From assembly GCA_030463445.1 (NCBI GenBank), contig JAQGFW010012271.1:1-53433 (forward strand): DNA of 53,433 nucleotides, written 5' to 3'. This document shows, piece by piece, positions 1 through 13,800 of the stretch. Under the pieces are notes generated by a model, which was not told where the DNA came from, made no database searches, and saw nothing but the letters and a program-made list of their open reading frames with translations. Position numbers and translations under genes: made by a program. Each line of letters opens with the position of its first letter. Position 1 is the first letter of the stretch. This stretch comes from Euplotes aediculatus (Eukaryota > Ciliophora > Spirotrichea > Euplotida > Euplotidae).

Positions 1-3000
1 GAATACCCTATGTCTGTGCTTGAAGATAGAGCTGTCCAAGATAGAGTGATCGTGGTTACGGTACTAGTAGCTGAAAGACCTGTAACTGCAACGGTTGGTG
101 CACTTTGAGCTACGACAGCTCCACCAGTAAGTTCGTCAGAAGGTAATCCCCAACCTTTAATGTTATACGCTGCTACTTCTACTAATAAACTCTGACCGAT
201 AGTATAGCCTAGTTGAGTAATGAAACTTGACATTTTTACAGTTCAACTAGTGCTTGTAATTGGATTAGAAGTCGAAAGACCTCACATTGAGCTAACTTCC
301 TGGTAAGTCGAACTTGTTTGGTTTTTAAACATCACTTTGTACATGAGAATGACTGATCCTTTGCTATCTGGAATAGGCCAAGATATAATCACATTCGTTC
401 CAGAACGCATTAATGTAGGTTGTGATACTTTTCCAGGAACATCAGCTGCTAAAATGCCTCCATAATTTGAGAATGTGCCTGATCCATAAATGTTATTTCC
501 TCTGTACTTGAAATAGTATGTAATTCCCTTAGAAACACTACTTGTCTGAATATACGAAATGGTTGAGCCTCCATTGTCTGTTACAGATTTAATAAGAGCC
601 CAATCAACCATGTTTGTTCCATGATCCCAGTAAATGTCGTAAGTTGTGATTAGACTTTGTCCTGTGTAATCTCCAGTAAGAGCTGAAATTAGAACCTCAA
701 TCTGCTTATCTGTTGTTGCAGATCCAATCGTAGGTACTGTTGGAGGCATCTTTGGTACAGTCTGTACAGTTACACCTGATGTATTTATTGGACTTGAGTT
801 CTTTGCTGATCCAAGTATATTTGATGCTGTTACTCTTACAACAATTAAATCATTTAGAACTAAATTGAAAGGACTTGACAAAAATGAACTCATTGCAATT
901 TGTCATGATTTTGTTCCAGAAATCGACCCATCAATTGGAACTCAGCTTGAAGTTGTTGTGAATGTTGTGTTTTTCACTTGGAATTCAACTAAATAACTTG
1001 TGATAGGAGATCCTCCATTCGATGGAATTCTCCAAGAGAAAGAGACTTGAGTTCCAATTAAACTTGAATAAACAGCAAGTGCGATATCATCTGGAATCTT
1101 AGCTGCCATTATTGTTACAATTGAAGAGAAGCTACTAAATCCATACTTATTCGCTACTCTGAGTCTAAAGCTGTAGTATGCTCCTCCGTATACATTGCTT
1201 GTAAGTTGATATGAAGTCAATAATGAGTTTGAAGATGATCCAATTAGATCAGTCCATGTTGTTTTAGATGTTGCATTATCGTATTGCAAATTATAGGTTG
1301 TAATATCTGAACCTCCATTTGCTGGAGAAGTTATTGCTTGCCAATATAGAGATACAACACTTTGATAGGTATTTGCAACATCATTAATTGGTGCTAATGG
1401 CTGAGAAGGAACATTTTGAACTAAAACACTTCCTGAACTAGCTGATGAATAAGATCCAACACCAACATAGTTTTGAGCTGAAACTTTTGCAACAATTGTT
1501 GTTCCTTGGGTTAAATTGAATGGAGCCGATATCAATGTAAGCATCTCAAAGTTTCATGTCAATGTGGTTAGAGTAGTTGATGATGTTGGAGAGCATTGAG
1601 TAGTATCTGAATAAAGGTTTCCATCTGAACCTTGAATTGCTACATTGTATTGAGTTATAAGAATTCCTGTTCCTCCATTTGAACTTGGTGCACTCCATGC
1701 TATTGATATTTTTGTAGAAGTTGAGTTTTGTGATACAACAACGTTTGTAACTGCAGTTGGTACTCCTGACATAATTGCTGATCCTAGTTGAGAATATTCT
1801 CCCCATCCAAATACATTTCTTGCACGATATCTGAAAGTGTATGAAAATCCACTTATTAATCCTGATTTTATTATTGCAGAGTTTTGTGTATAATCTCCAA
1901 GTGAATCTCCGACTACTTCTACAAATCCTGATCCAGTATTCAACTGAAGTTCATAAGAAAGTATTGTAGATCCTCCAGTTGATAATCCAGTTAAGTAATC
2001 CCATGTGACTTCTAATTGAGTTTCTGTTGTTTGACTTCCTCTTCTTGGAGTAGTAGATGGTTGCCAAGGAACTATTTCGACTACTGCTCCAGAAGTATTC
2101 GGATCAGAGAAATCTCCTGCTCCTCTACTATTTATAGCACTTACCTTTACTGAAATCAATGTTCCTTGTGTTAGTCCAAATCCTGAAGTTGTACTAATTA
2201 TTTCTGACATCGGTACGTCTCAATACAATTGGCTTACAATAGCAGTATTGGTTATTAATCAACTTTGACTTGAAGTATAGATTCCAGAACTACTAAGAAT
2301 CAAAACATTATAAGCATCAATTGTAATTCCATTTCCTCCAGTGTACGGTTCAATCCATAAAATTCTAACATTAGTGCTTACAATTGATGTTGAAACTGTT
2401 GCCATTTTGCCAGGTAAAGATACTGCTTCAACTGAGAGAGTTGTACTATTTCTACTCCAACCAAAAATATTGCTAACTTGATATTTGAAAATATAAATAT
2501 CTCCTGCTGTAATTCCAGTAATTGAGTAAGATTGTTGAAGTTTGCTCGAACTTGTGCTCATATCCGTTAAAAGAATCTCATCTCCACCAGATTGCATATA
2601 AAGAGCATAACTTAAGATTGACGAGCCTCCTGTTTCTGATGTATCGATTGTTGGTAAGTTAAGATTTATTTCAGATTCACTATAGGAAACTAAAGTTGGA
2701 GGCTGAGAAGGAGTATGTGGTATTGTTTGAACTGTTATGGCTGGTAGACTATTAGTTGAACTTGCTAAAGATTGCCCGATGCTATTAATAGAGATCACTT
2801 CTGCCAATATCGATGCACCTTCTTGTAAATTAAATGGACTTGCCATCATTGTTGCAAAGGTAATGATTCACTTCAAATTATCTTTAGCTGGACTTATACT
2901 GGCATTTCATTCAACTGAATTTTCTTGGAAGGCTCCTGTTGAGTCTTTGAAAAGTACTTTATATCCAGTAATTGCATTTCCTCCGTTATCAGGAGCTGTC

Positions 3001-6000
3001 CAGCTTACTAATACATCCTTTCCATTCGAAAGAGTTAATGTAGGTGCTAATGGAGTCGCTGGAATAGTTGCTGCTATTATTGAAATAGAGTTGCTGAAAG
3101 AGCTCCAGCCATAGATATTCTTAACTCTATAAATAAAATCATAAGAGGTTCCAGCAACTAATCCAGATTTAATATAAGTGGTGGATGTTGAGCTTGGAAT
3201 TTCTCCCGTCAAGCTTATAAACGAGGATATTGACCCAGTTACTTTATATTGGAGGTTATAAGATGTAATCGCACTTCCACCTGTTGAGTCTCCAGTAATT
3301 GTTGGCATTGATATACTTATACTTGTTTTAGTTGCATAAACTTTCTGAGGAGTATAAGATGGTGTCCATGGTATGACTTGGCCAGCTATTCCACTCACAT
3401 TAGGAGTACTTTCTGCACTCGTTCCAATTACATTATATGCAACAATTTTTGAAACAATGATTTCTCCTTGAATGTATCCATAGGGAGAAGCAGCTGTAAG
3501 ATATGACATTGGAACATCACAGTACGGAGCAGCTAGTGCGCTTAAGGTCACTCCGTTGCAGTAAGTTTGCTCTTCAAGGTAGGATGACGATCCTTTTCCT
3601 AACTTTATATAAATTGAGTACTTCGTAAAATATGCTCCGTTTCCACTAGAAGCACTCCACGAGATCCTAACTTTATTAGAAACTAAACTTGTAACAACTG
3701 TTCCAGGAGCAGAGGGATTTGTAGCTGCTATAATGCTGAGAGGGGTACTATTTGGACTATCTCCAAATGTATTTGTTGCCTTAAGAGTAATAAGGTAAGT
3801 TGTTCCTTCAATAATTCCTGAAGATTGTGTATAGCTTGAATCTGTACCTGAATACATTTGAGTATATGAAAGTCCTGAACTTCCTTGATCCCACATTAAT
3901 GTATAAGCTGAAACTGGACTTCCACCAGTTTGATCATCTGTAGTGAATAAGCTCCATGATACTGTTATTTGTGATTGATTTGTTAATGAGTCAACTCTAA
4001 TTGGAGATCCAGGAGTAGATGGCTTTGTTTCAACAAGAACTGATTGAGAATTTGGCAAACTTTCACCACTCCATCCATAATTATTTTCAGCCATCACTAC
4101 TGCAGTAATAGTTGATCCTCTAGTTAGCAAGAAAGGAGCAATCCAAAGATCAGACATAGGTACGGTTCATCGTAAATTAAGTACTACACTTGGATTAGAG
4201 GCTCAACTACTTGTGTCTTCTGCATAAACTCCAGAAGTTGATGTTAATATTAGAACTTTATATGCAATAACCGAATCACCATTTGTACTTGATGGTAAAG
4301 ACCATGATACTATGATATTTGTTCCAACTAACGATACGACAACGTTAAGAGGCGATGTTGGTGCTGATGCTGCTACAATATCAGTAGTTGGACTATAATT
4401 ACTCCAGCCAATAACATTTCTTGCTCTATATCTGAATGTATAAATAGAACCTGCTGCTCCTGTTACTGGTTGAGTAAACTCAAGAACTAAAGAATCACTC
4501 GAAAGACCAATTAAATCAATAAATGTTGTTCCAGAACCTTGATTCCATTCGAGCGAATAAGATAAAATTGAAGATCCTCCATCAAGATCATTTGGAATCT
4601 CTGGAATAGTTACTGTTACTTGTGTCGGACTTGTACTATCATTAACTCTGACTGGTCCGCTTGCTGGAGTATGAGGAACATCAATAATAACAGCTAAATT
4701 TGAACTTGGAGATCCATATGGTCCGTAGTCTAATTCATTCAATGCTCTTAGTTTTATCAGAATAGACTGTCCTTCTGTTAAACTAAATGGTGTTTGAGTA
4801 AATGTATTCATTGGGTTTGTTCATGTAGTACTTGAAATAACTACAGCATCAGTTTCAGTACAAGTAATTCCAACATAAGAACCTGCAGTAGTCTTTCATT
4901 CAATATCATAAGATGTTATTGGACTTCCATTATCATTTGGTGCTGTCCAAGTTATTATCACGTTTGCTCCATTATTTTGAATTGAAACATTTGTTGGTTG
5001 GTCAGGAACATCGATTGCTTTAATTGTTGAAGTTGGTGAATATGATCCAAAACCGAAAACATTCTTTGCATGATATCTGAAAATATAAGACTGAGACATT
5101 GTAATTGAAGATGTAATAATATAGCTTGTTTGTAGACTATCTGAAGTCTCTCCAGCAATTTCATAAAAGCTTCCACTATTTTGTCCTTGATCCCATTCGA
5201 CTCCATAAGATGTGATAGTTGCATATCCTGCATCACTTCCTGTTAAAGTATTTATATCTATTTGGATTTGAGAAGTTGTTGTTTCACTTCCTCTTGTTGG
5301 TCCAGTTAAAGGTGCATTTGGAATTCCTTGAATTACAGCTTGTCCAGAAGAGTCTAATCCACTTGGAGATGAACCAATTTGATTTGTTGCAGTGATTCTT
5401 GCTACGACTGATGATCCAACAGTTAGTGAATAAGGAGAAGCTGTTAAGATTGTAGTTGGAACTGTTCATGATAATGATGAAATTACTATAAGGTCAGTAC
5501 CTAAGCAATATGAACTTTCAATTTGATATGTTCCATCAGACTTTTTAAATTCTATAGTATAGCTTGTTATTGTTTTTCCTCCATTATAAGGTTCGATCCA
5601 TTGGACTTCGATTGATGTACCAATATTACTTACAACAGGTGCTATAGGTTGCTGAGGAGCAACTGCTGCAATTCCACTAACAACAGATGAATATCCGCTC
5701 CATCCAAATGCATTAAGAACTCTATGTCTAAATCTATAAGTAAATCCTTCAATAAGTCCAGTGACTGTATAGGTTGTTGAAAGTTGATTGGTGATAAATC
5801 CTGTTAAACTAGTAAAGGTTCCATTATTATAGCCTGCATCCCATTCTAAAGAATAAGAGATAATTGCTGATCCTCCATTATTAGTTCCAGTAACAGTTGG
5901 CATAAGAACGGTAATTTGAGTTTGATTTGTTCCAGAACTTTCAATCGTAACAACAGAGGGTGTCAAAGGAGGAATTGCAACTACGACTCCAATTGTATTT

Positions 6001-9000
6001 GCAGTACTTTGAATACTTATACCAATATCATTTGATGCTTGAATCGATCCTACAATTAGAGCTCCTTGAGTTAACGAATAAGGACTTGATGTAAATATTG
6101 ACATTGGAATACTACAAGAAGTTGGTAGTAAAGTACTTCCTCAATTAGTATATGCTTGGTATGTAGTTCCATCGCTTTCTAAAAATGATAGAGTATAACC
6201 TGTTATTGATAAACCTCCATTTCCTGAATAAGTCCAAGAAACAACTACATTAGCTCCACTCAAAGTTGTAGTTATGGCTCCTAATTGATCTGGAGGTCCA
6301 GCTGCAATTAATGAAACAGAATTAGAAAATGAACCCCAGCCAAGTGCATTTACGGCTCTGTATTTGAACTGATATTGATTTCCTGTTGTTCAAGTGCTTG
6401 GAGTTACAAAAGAGGTTGCTGTACTATAAGGATTATATCCAACTAACGAGGCCCAAGTTCCAGTTCCTTGGTCCCATTGAAGCTCGTATGACAATATCGG
6501 ACTTCCTCCGGTGTTTGTTCCAGTCAAAGCTTGGTAAGATACAGCAATTGCAGTTTTTGTTGATAAAGAGTTAATCCTTAAGGGTACTGATGATGGTTTC
6601 AAAGGTGGAACTTCAATTAGAGCTCCTAATGTATTTTGATTTGAGGTACCTGTGCCTATTATATTCACTGGTTCTACTTTTGCAATTATTGTAGTTCCTT
6701 GAACTAATGAGAAAGGAGAAGATGTTAGCACAGAAAGTGAAATATAACAATACAATTGAGAAATTATAGTTGGATCAGCTCCATTTCAATAACTAGATAC
6801 TGATTGGTAAGTTCCACTACTATCTTGAACATAAATATTAAACTGAGTTATTGAGCTTCCACCATCATCTGATTGAACCCAACTAATTTTAACCGAACTT
6901 GATACAATTTCTGTAGTAACTGAGTCTGGTGCTGGAGGAATAATGGCTGAAACTGTTTGATATGAAGCAGAATTGCTTCCTGTTCCGACTTCATTTGTTG
7001 CTGCGACTTTGAAAATATATGTCTGTCTTTCTGTAGTTGAAACGGTAATTGTATTTGTTGTTATTTGTTGAAGTAAAGTGAATGTTGTTCCTGTACCACC
7101 TCCATTCCAATAAACACTATATCCAGTAATAGGAACTCCTCCTGTATTTTGTCCTGTTGGGGCGGTAATATCAAGCACAATTGAAGTTCTTGAACTTGTG
7201 ATATCTCTTACTGGTGGACTTGGTGCTGAAGGGACACTTACTATTAATGCTGTTCCATCACTTAAAGTTGAATAAGACCCTGTTCCAATCACGTTTGTTG
7301 CTTTTATTCTTACTATTACAGAATCACCTTGTACGAGAAGATAGGGAGATGCTGTCAAGGTTGATAGATTAATATTTCAATTTAGAATAGTTGGGTCAGT
7401 TCCTGGTCAATCTGAATTTGAAACGAAGGTACTTGATTTGGTCTTTACTTCTATAGTATAACTATTTATCTGAATTCCAGTTGCTCCTGTTGTTGGTTGA
7501 GTCCATGTTACAACATATTGTAGGCTTAAGTAAACGACAGTAGGTTGAGCTGGTGCACCTGGAACTGTTGCTGCAATAATTTGTGTTTCATCACTAACTA
7601 CTCCATTTCCTTGTCTGTTTACTGCATAATCTAAAAGAATAATTATATCACATTTTTTAATTTTTAGGTTAAATAAGTAAGGCTTACATCTGAATAAATA
7701 AGGATTATTTAATGAACCAGAGATTGTATATAAATAGGTTGTGCTAAGAGCAGGGGAATTGACACTTCCAAATATAGTTGTAAAGGTTGTGCTTGAACCT
7801 CCACCGTTTGTTTGAATTATGTAGGTTATAATTGGAGCTCCTCCTGTGGCAGTTCCTGTTAGAGGAGTAATTATCAACTGAACTTGAGTATCTGATGTGA
7901 GACTTCCTCTTGTTATTGCAGATGGTTTAGAAGGAGTTACTTCAATCAAGGCTCCTGAAGTATTTGGTGGAGAGTAACTACTAGTTCCTATTTGATTTGA
8001 AGCAGCAATTTCAGCAACAACTAAATTTCCTTGTGTAAGATTGTACTTTGTTGAGAGAAGAATGGTAATTGGAACCTCACAATATCTAAGACTAATTACT
8101 GAGCTATTTGAACTTGGTCAATAGGTTGATTCAAGAACATAAGTTGTATCGTCTCCAGCTAATATCTGAACATTATATCCTGTTATGCTAGCTCCTTGAT
8201 TATCAGGAAGAGACCAAGAAATTCCTACTGAAGTTCCACTTATTAAGGTTGATGGTGCTGATGGAGTATTTGGCTCTTTTGACGCTGGAATTGTCGAGAT
8301 TGCTGAGAAAGATCCCCATCCATAAATATTACTTGCTCTATATTTAAACTGATAGTCTTCTCCTGGAGTTAATCCTGTTACTAGGTAATCGCTGCTTAAT
8401 GAGACAGGACTATAACCTGTTAAGGATTCCCAAGTATTATCGCTTGATCCTCTATTCCACCATAGATTCAATGAAGTTACTGTACTTCCGCCGTTTAATG
8501 TTGAACTAAAGGAATATATCACCTCTATTTGGTTTTTATTTGTTAGACTTCCTCTTGTTGGAGTTAAAGTTGGAGCATCAGGTACTGTTAAGATTGTTAC
8601 TCCAGACGTATTTTCAGATGATGATCCAGTACCTATTACGTTTGAGGCAGTGATTTGAGCAACAATTAAATCTCCTCGAACTAAGCTAAACGGAGATGCG
8701 ATAAGTGTGTTCATTGCAACTTCACAAGTTGTTCCAGATATTACTAATGAATTGGCTCCATTTCATTCTGAGATATCTGTATTATAAGTTCCATCAGATG
8801 CTTTTATTTTGATTGTGTAAGATGTAATAGGACTTCCTCCGTTGGATGCTGGTGCTGTCCAAGATATCTTTACATTACTTGTATCATAACTTGTCGTAAT
8901 ACCACTTGGTGAACCAGGAACAGAAGCAGCAATAATTGGTGTTATATTTGAATAAGAACTCCATCCTTGAAGATTTAAAACTCTCATTCTAAAGTTATAT

Positions 9001-10870
9001 GTTTTTCCTGCAGTAATTGAACCTGTGAATGTATATGTAAGTACTAGAGAGTTAGTTGGATTTCCTATTAAATCTACCCAAGATGTTGCTCCAGATCCAG
9101 CATCATATTGTAAATTGTAAGAGATTATCGGAGATCCACCATCATTTGGAGAAGATATTTGACTCCAATTAACGACTAATTGAGTAGAAGTAGTACTTGA
9201 ATCTCTTGTTGGAGCACTTGGTATTAAGGGAATTGTTTGCATTGGTATTGCACTTGCATCTGGTATTTCTGATGAAAATATGCTCCATCCAATTTCATTT
9301 TTAACTTGAACTATTGCCTTTACTAAATTTCCTTGAACAAGTTGGAATGGTGAGAGAAGAAGCCCAGAGAATCTAAATTCACAAATTAAACTAGTCAACG
9401 ATGGATCAATGCTTCCATCTCACAGAGAAGTATCTTCATAATAATTTCCGTCTTTTGATTTTATTTCTACAATATGATCTGTGATTAAAACTCCTGATCC
9501 TCCTGTATTTGTAGGCTCAGTCCAGCTTATTTGAAGATCACCATTTGTTAGAACACTAATACTAACCGGACTTGGTTGATCTGGGATTGTTGCTGCAAGT
9601 ATTTGAGAAGTTGGAGATGGATCACTTGTTCCAAATATGTTTATTGCCATCCATCTAAATGTGTACCTGTCTCCTGAAGTTATAGTGAAAGTTGGAGATG
9701 CTGCTGTTGCTGTTGTTGAGAGATTTGGACTTGAGATTCCAATTACTTCTTGCCAAACTCCAGATACTTGCATTTGAAGTGCATATGATGTTATATCTGA
9801 TCCTCCATTCATACTGCTGTCTAATGGTCCAAAATCTACTACGATTTGAGTTGTTGAGGTAAGTGAGTTTCTAGTTGGAGACGTAGTAGGCGCCTGAGGC
9901 TTAACCTTAATAGTGGCACCTGAAGTATTCCAATTAGACACGTCTGAATATCCAACTATGTTTTGTGCTTTAACTCTTACAGCAATAAGATTTCCTTTAA
10001 TAAGATTTGTTGCTGTAATAACTTCACTCATTAGAACTGTTCATGATAGATCATTTTCATTGCTTGGAGCACAAGAAGTTAGAGTTACATCAGCTCCAGA
10101 ACTTGTACGGAAAAGAACAATATAAGAGGTAATTATTGAACCTCCATTCGCTGGCTTTGTCCAGTTTACAATTACTTGATTGCCACTATTTGTGGTTGTA
10201 GCTGATGGAGAGATTTTTACAGGAACTTCAGCAACTAATAGATAACTAGAATCCGAGTATGGTCCCCATCCAAAAATATTTTGAGCTCGATATCTAGTAT
10301 AATAACTTTGGCCATTTGTAAGTCCAGTAACCGTATACATTGTAACAAGAGAACTTGGAGAAGATCCTCCAAGAGTTACCCAACTTCCACTTCCTGTCTG
10401 ATCATAGTCAATTTCATATGAAGTAATAGGACTGCCTCCAGTATAAGTTCCTGTTAGTTCAGGTCAACTAATTGTCAATGTTGTACCATAATTTGCATCG
10501 GTTGGTTGTAATTCAGTATAAACTCGAACAGGTGCTGTAGCAGGTTTCAGAGGAGCAACTTCAACTAATGGATTATTTGTAGAAGAAGCAGAGAAAGAGC
10601 TATATCCGTTATTATTCTTCATTCTAACTTGAGCAACAATACTACTTCCTTGAGCTAGAGAATAAGTTGATATAATTGTTGACATTGATTTTGTTATGCT
10701 ATTAGAAATCTGAGTAGTAGTGTCATTCAAAAATGTTCCAGATGAAGATTGAATGTAAACTTCTGTTAATGTTATGAGGTTACCTCCATTATAAGGTAAA
10801 GTCCATGAAATAACGATATTTGTTCCTACTAAAGTTACAATTGGACTTGATGGTTGAGATGGAACTTGGC
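1..10870 (-). repeat. 17-unit array of a two-domain FN3 super-repeat (E-F), continuing past the left edge
   Basis: E has T-Q-I-x-V, GGSxIxSYxLQWDxGSG and F-R-Y-R-A-x-N-x-x-G-W-S. F has I-S-W-x-x-P-x-x-N-G-G, then a loop usually bounded by two Cys 12-15 residues apart, then V-P-M-S-x-L-x-x-S-P-F-x-L-x-x-G-x-x-I-V-A-K-V. Anchors at the VPMS position lie near 10,685, 10,031, 9,365, 8,714, 8,070, 7,358, 6,735, 6,104, 5,455, 4,811, 4,157, 3,509, 2,849, 2,210, 1,544, 893 and 233. The period is about 650 bp (217 residues) after removing intron 6. UGA often encodes the loop Cys, so standard-code reading cuts this array into pieces of about 200 residues. The array is still running at position 1. Confidence 0.87.
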
Positions 10871-13800
10871 TTGCCTCAATGTATCCTATGGGAGAATAAC
10901 CAGAGAATCCTTTTATGTTAATTGCTCTATATCTTGTTCTGTATAATCTTCCAACAATAATTCCTGATGTCATGATTCTGCTGGTTGTTAGATCGTATGG
11001 ACTTAAACCTGAAACATCGATAAATGAACCTCCAAGTCCATCGTCAATTTGAACTTGATAACTAAGGATGCTTGCACCATTTGTTATTGTGACCTCAGTG
11101 ATGTCGATTTCAATTTGTGATGCACTTGTTGAGCTTCCTTTTGTAGGAGAAACTGCTGGTGTTGATGGAGGAAGTGCAAACAAAAATGAGGACGATAAAC
11201 TTGATGATACTCCACTTGTGGCAAATGATGTGTAAGCAACTACTTTAAATACAAATGATAATCCCACAGGAGAACTTGGGAGATCAGTTACAGCCACCTG
11301 AGTAATCTCAGGATGTCCAGTCAAAATAGAACTAGCAACTTGAACATTTACTTCGCCTCCCATTCCATCGTCTCTATAAAGTTGATATCCAGTTATATCT
11401 CATCCACCGTTATCAGAAGGTGCTGTCCATGAAACATTAATTTGAGTAAGATTAGTATTCGAAGCAATAGGAGTTCCTGGTTCTGATGGATTTACACAAG
11501 AATAGAAAGTAGAGATCGTTGAATAGCTTGATGCACCATTAGAATCGAAGCTTCTATATCTAAAGTTGTATTGAGTTCCTGGTGAAAGTTCTGAAATTGT
11601 AACTGAAGTTAAATCTTTTCTACCACGTCCATTGTAAACTTCCGACCATACTCCTGTTATTGCTTGTGTAGCCAATGATCTTCCTGCTGGAGATTGAGAT
11701 CCATCATTTATTTCAATAGCATATCCTGTTACAGGAAGCATCGATGTCGTATCTGCAAGCCAAATTAAGGTAATTGAGTTCTTTGTTGATGAAGTGAGCA
11801 CTAAAACAATTTAGCTACAACAAACTTACTTAAAGCTGGTGGAGTTACTGGAGGTGATCCAGCAGTGTATCTTGTCTCTTGAGAAGGATTTGATTCTCCC
11901 TTTGAATTTACAGCTGTTAAATAAAATCTATAAGTTAGTCCAGTTGTCAATCCAGTAACAGTATATTGAGAGTCGAAGCCATTATAAGAGGAAACTTGTG
12001 AAAAACTTGAGGAAAGGCTTCCAGCATCCATATAGAGTTTATGTGAAGTTATTGGAGCACCATTATTTTCAACTGAAAACGTTAACAGCAATGTTATAGT
12101 CGTATCTGTGCTTGTTATGTAGAGAGGTCCTGCAGGAGGAGCATCTGGTGATGATGCTGCAAGTATATGAGCAATATCAGAATAAGCAGACCAACCATTT
12201 ACATTGCTAGCTCTATATCTTACTCTATAGGTTTCTCCTTTTATTATATTTGTTGATGCAACTGCTGAAAGTTCAAGATATGCAGTTTGTCCACCTGCAA
12301 AAGTAGTGAAAGGTCCTCCAATTCCATCATCAATTTGAACATCATAGGTAAGAATAGATGATCCTTGGTCGTCTGGTTGTAAATATGTTACTCCTATTGT
12401 GCTACTCGAGGTTGTTGAAGAATCTTCAGAAGGAGGTGAACTTGGTTGAGATGGAACTCCTGCAACTACAACTTCAAGAATATCACTTGCAGAGAAAAGT
12501 CCAGCTGAATTTAATGCATGAAGTTGTATCTTTAGTTTTTGTCCAACAATTCCAATTGGCAATTCAGTAATTGTTAATGATCTTAAATTAGGTATATTTG
12601 AAACAGTAGCAGCATGGACTTCAACAAAAGCTGACATATCTAAATTAGAGGTATAAACTTCATATCCAGTAATTGGTCATCCTCCATTATCACTTGGTGC
12701 TACCCAAGTAATATCAACGCTTGTTTGTGTAATTGTTCCTGCAGTTGGTTTAGCCATACTACTGGGTTCAGTGCATGAGTATAATCCAGAAATACTTGAA
12801 CTTGGTGAAAGGCCAGCATAGTTAACAGCAGAGTAGTAAAATTTATAATAATATCCAGTAGTTAATGATGAAGAAATTATACTTCTCACGGTTGCAATTG
12901 TTGTGCCGTTATATAATAGTGTATAATCTCCAGAAAGACCATTATCTCTATAAACAACATAACCTGTAATATCACCAGCTGGGCTTCCTGTTGATGTTGA
13001 TGCAGACCATTCTACTGAAATTGATGTCTTTGATAACGGAGTCAATATAAGGCTTGATGGTTGAGAAGGAACATTTGCTAATGGGACAGTAAGTACATCT
13101 GAAAAATCGCTCGATCCGACAATGTTATTTGCAGAGTATTTGAAGCTATAGAACAATCCAACTGTTAGAGATTCAGCAACGACATCAACAATGTAAGATG
13201 ATTCAGCTGTACTTATTTGTCTCCAACTTGAAGAATAGCTTCCACTATTTATCCATAAAGCATATCCGGTTATAACGCTACCTCCATTATCATCTGAAGG
13301 GGATAATGATAAAGTAATGTAAGAAGAACTAACAGAAGCCAATTGTGGTTTAGGAGGTGCTTGAGGAACATCTGCTGCTAAAGCCAGAAGCTCAGAAGAG
13401 AAAGGACTAAATCCTTTTGAATTTAATGCACGATAGATGAACTTATACTTTGAACCTTTTGCAACTCCAGAAGATAATGTGTATGTAGTCGCTGTGAAGG
13501 GAGTTGTAAGTCCGACAAGAGAGATAAAGTTATCTGAACATTCGTCTGAGTACTGAATTTCATAGGATAGAATGTTTGTGTTTCATACATTTGAAGTATC
13601 CAAACCACCAATACTTATAGTTATCTTTGTACTGCTACTTCCACTTGGAACAAAAACTGGAGTAGGAGGGGTATCTGGAACCGATCATAGGATAGTTGAA
13701 ATTATTTTAGAATCTGTTTGTCCAATATCATTGAATACTCTCACTTTAACTCTAAATCTAAGTCCCTCACTTCCTGAAGCAATTCTTGTGATTACTAATT

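Noticed and set aside
2737-3114. Plus-strand open frame of 125 codons, and similar ones at 16351-16722, 47729-48058 and 52085-52417
   Set aside because: They are antisense to well-supported FN3 or filamin coding sequence, show no domain pattern, and can be explained as shadows of the minus-strand codon bias.
11801-11829. Programmed +1 frameshift, known in Euplotes, as the cause of the frame change
   Set aside because: A complete GT-AG intron of exactly the required length is present, and splicing restores the FN3 sequence. No AAA-UAR shift motif is needed.
11815-11829. A 15-nt intron using the nearer AG, as in heterotrich ciliates
   Set aside because: Removing 15 bases would not change frame, while the downstream exon requires a shift.
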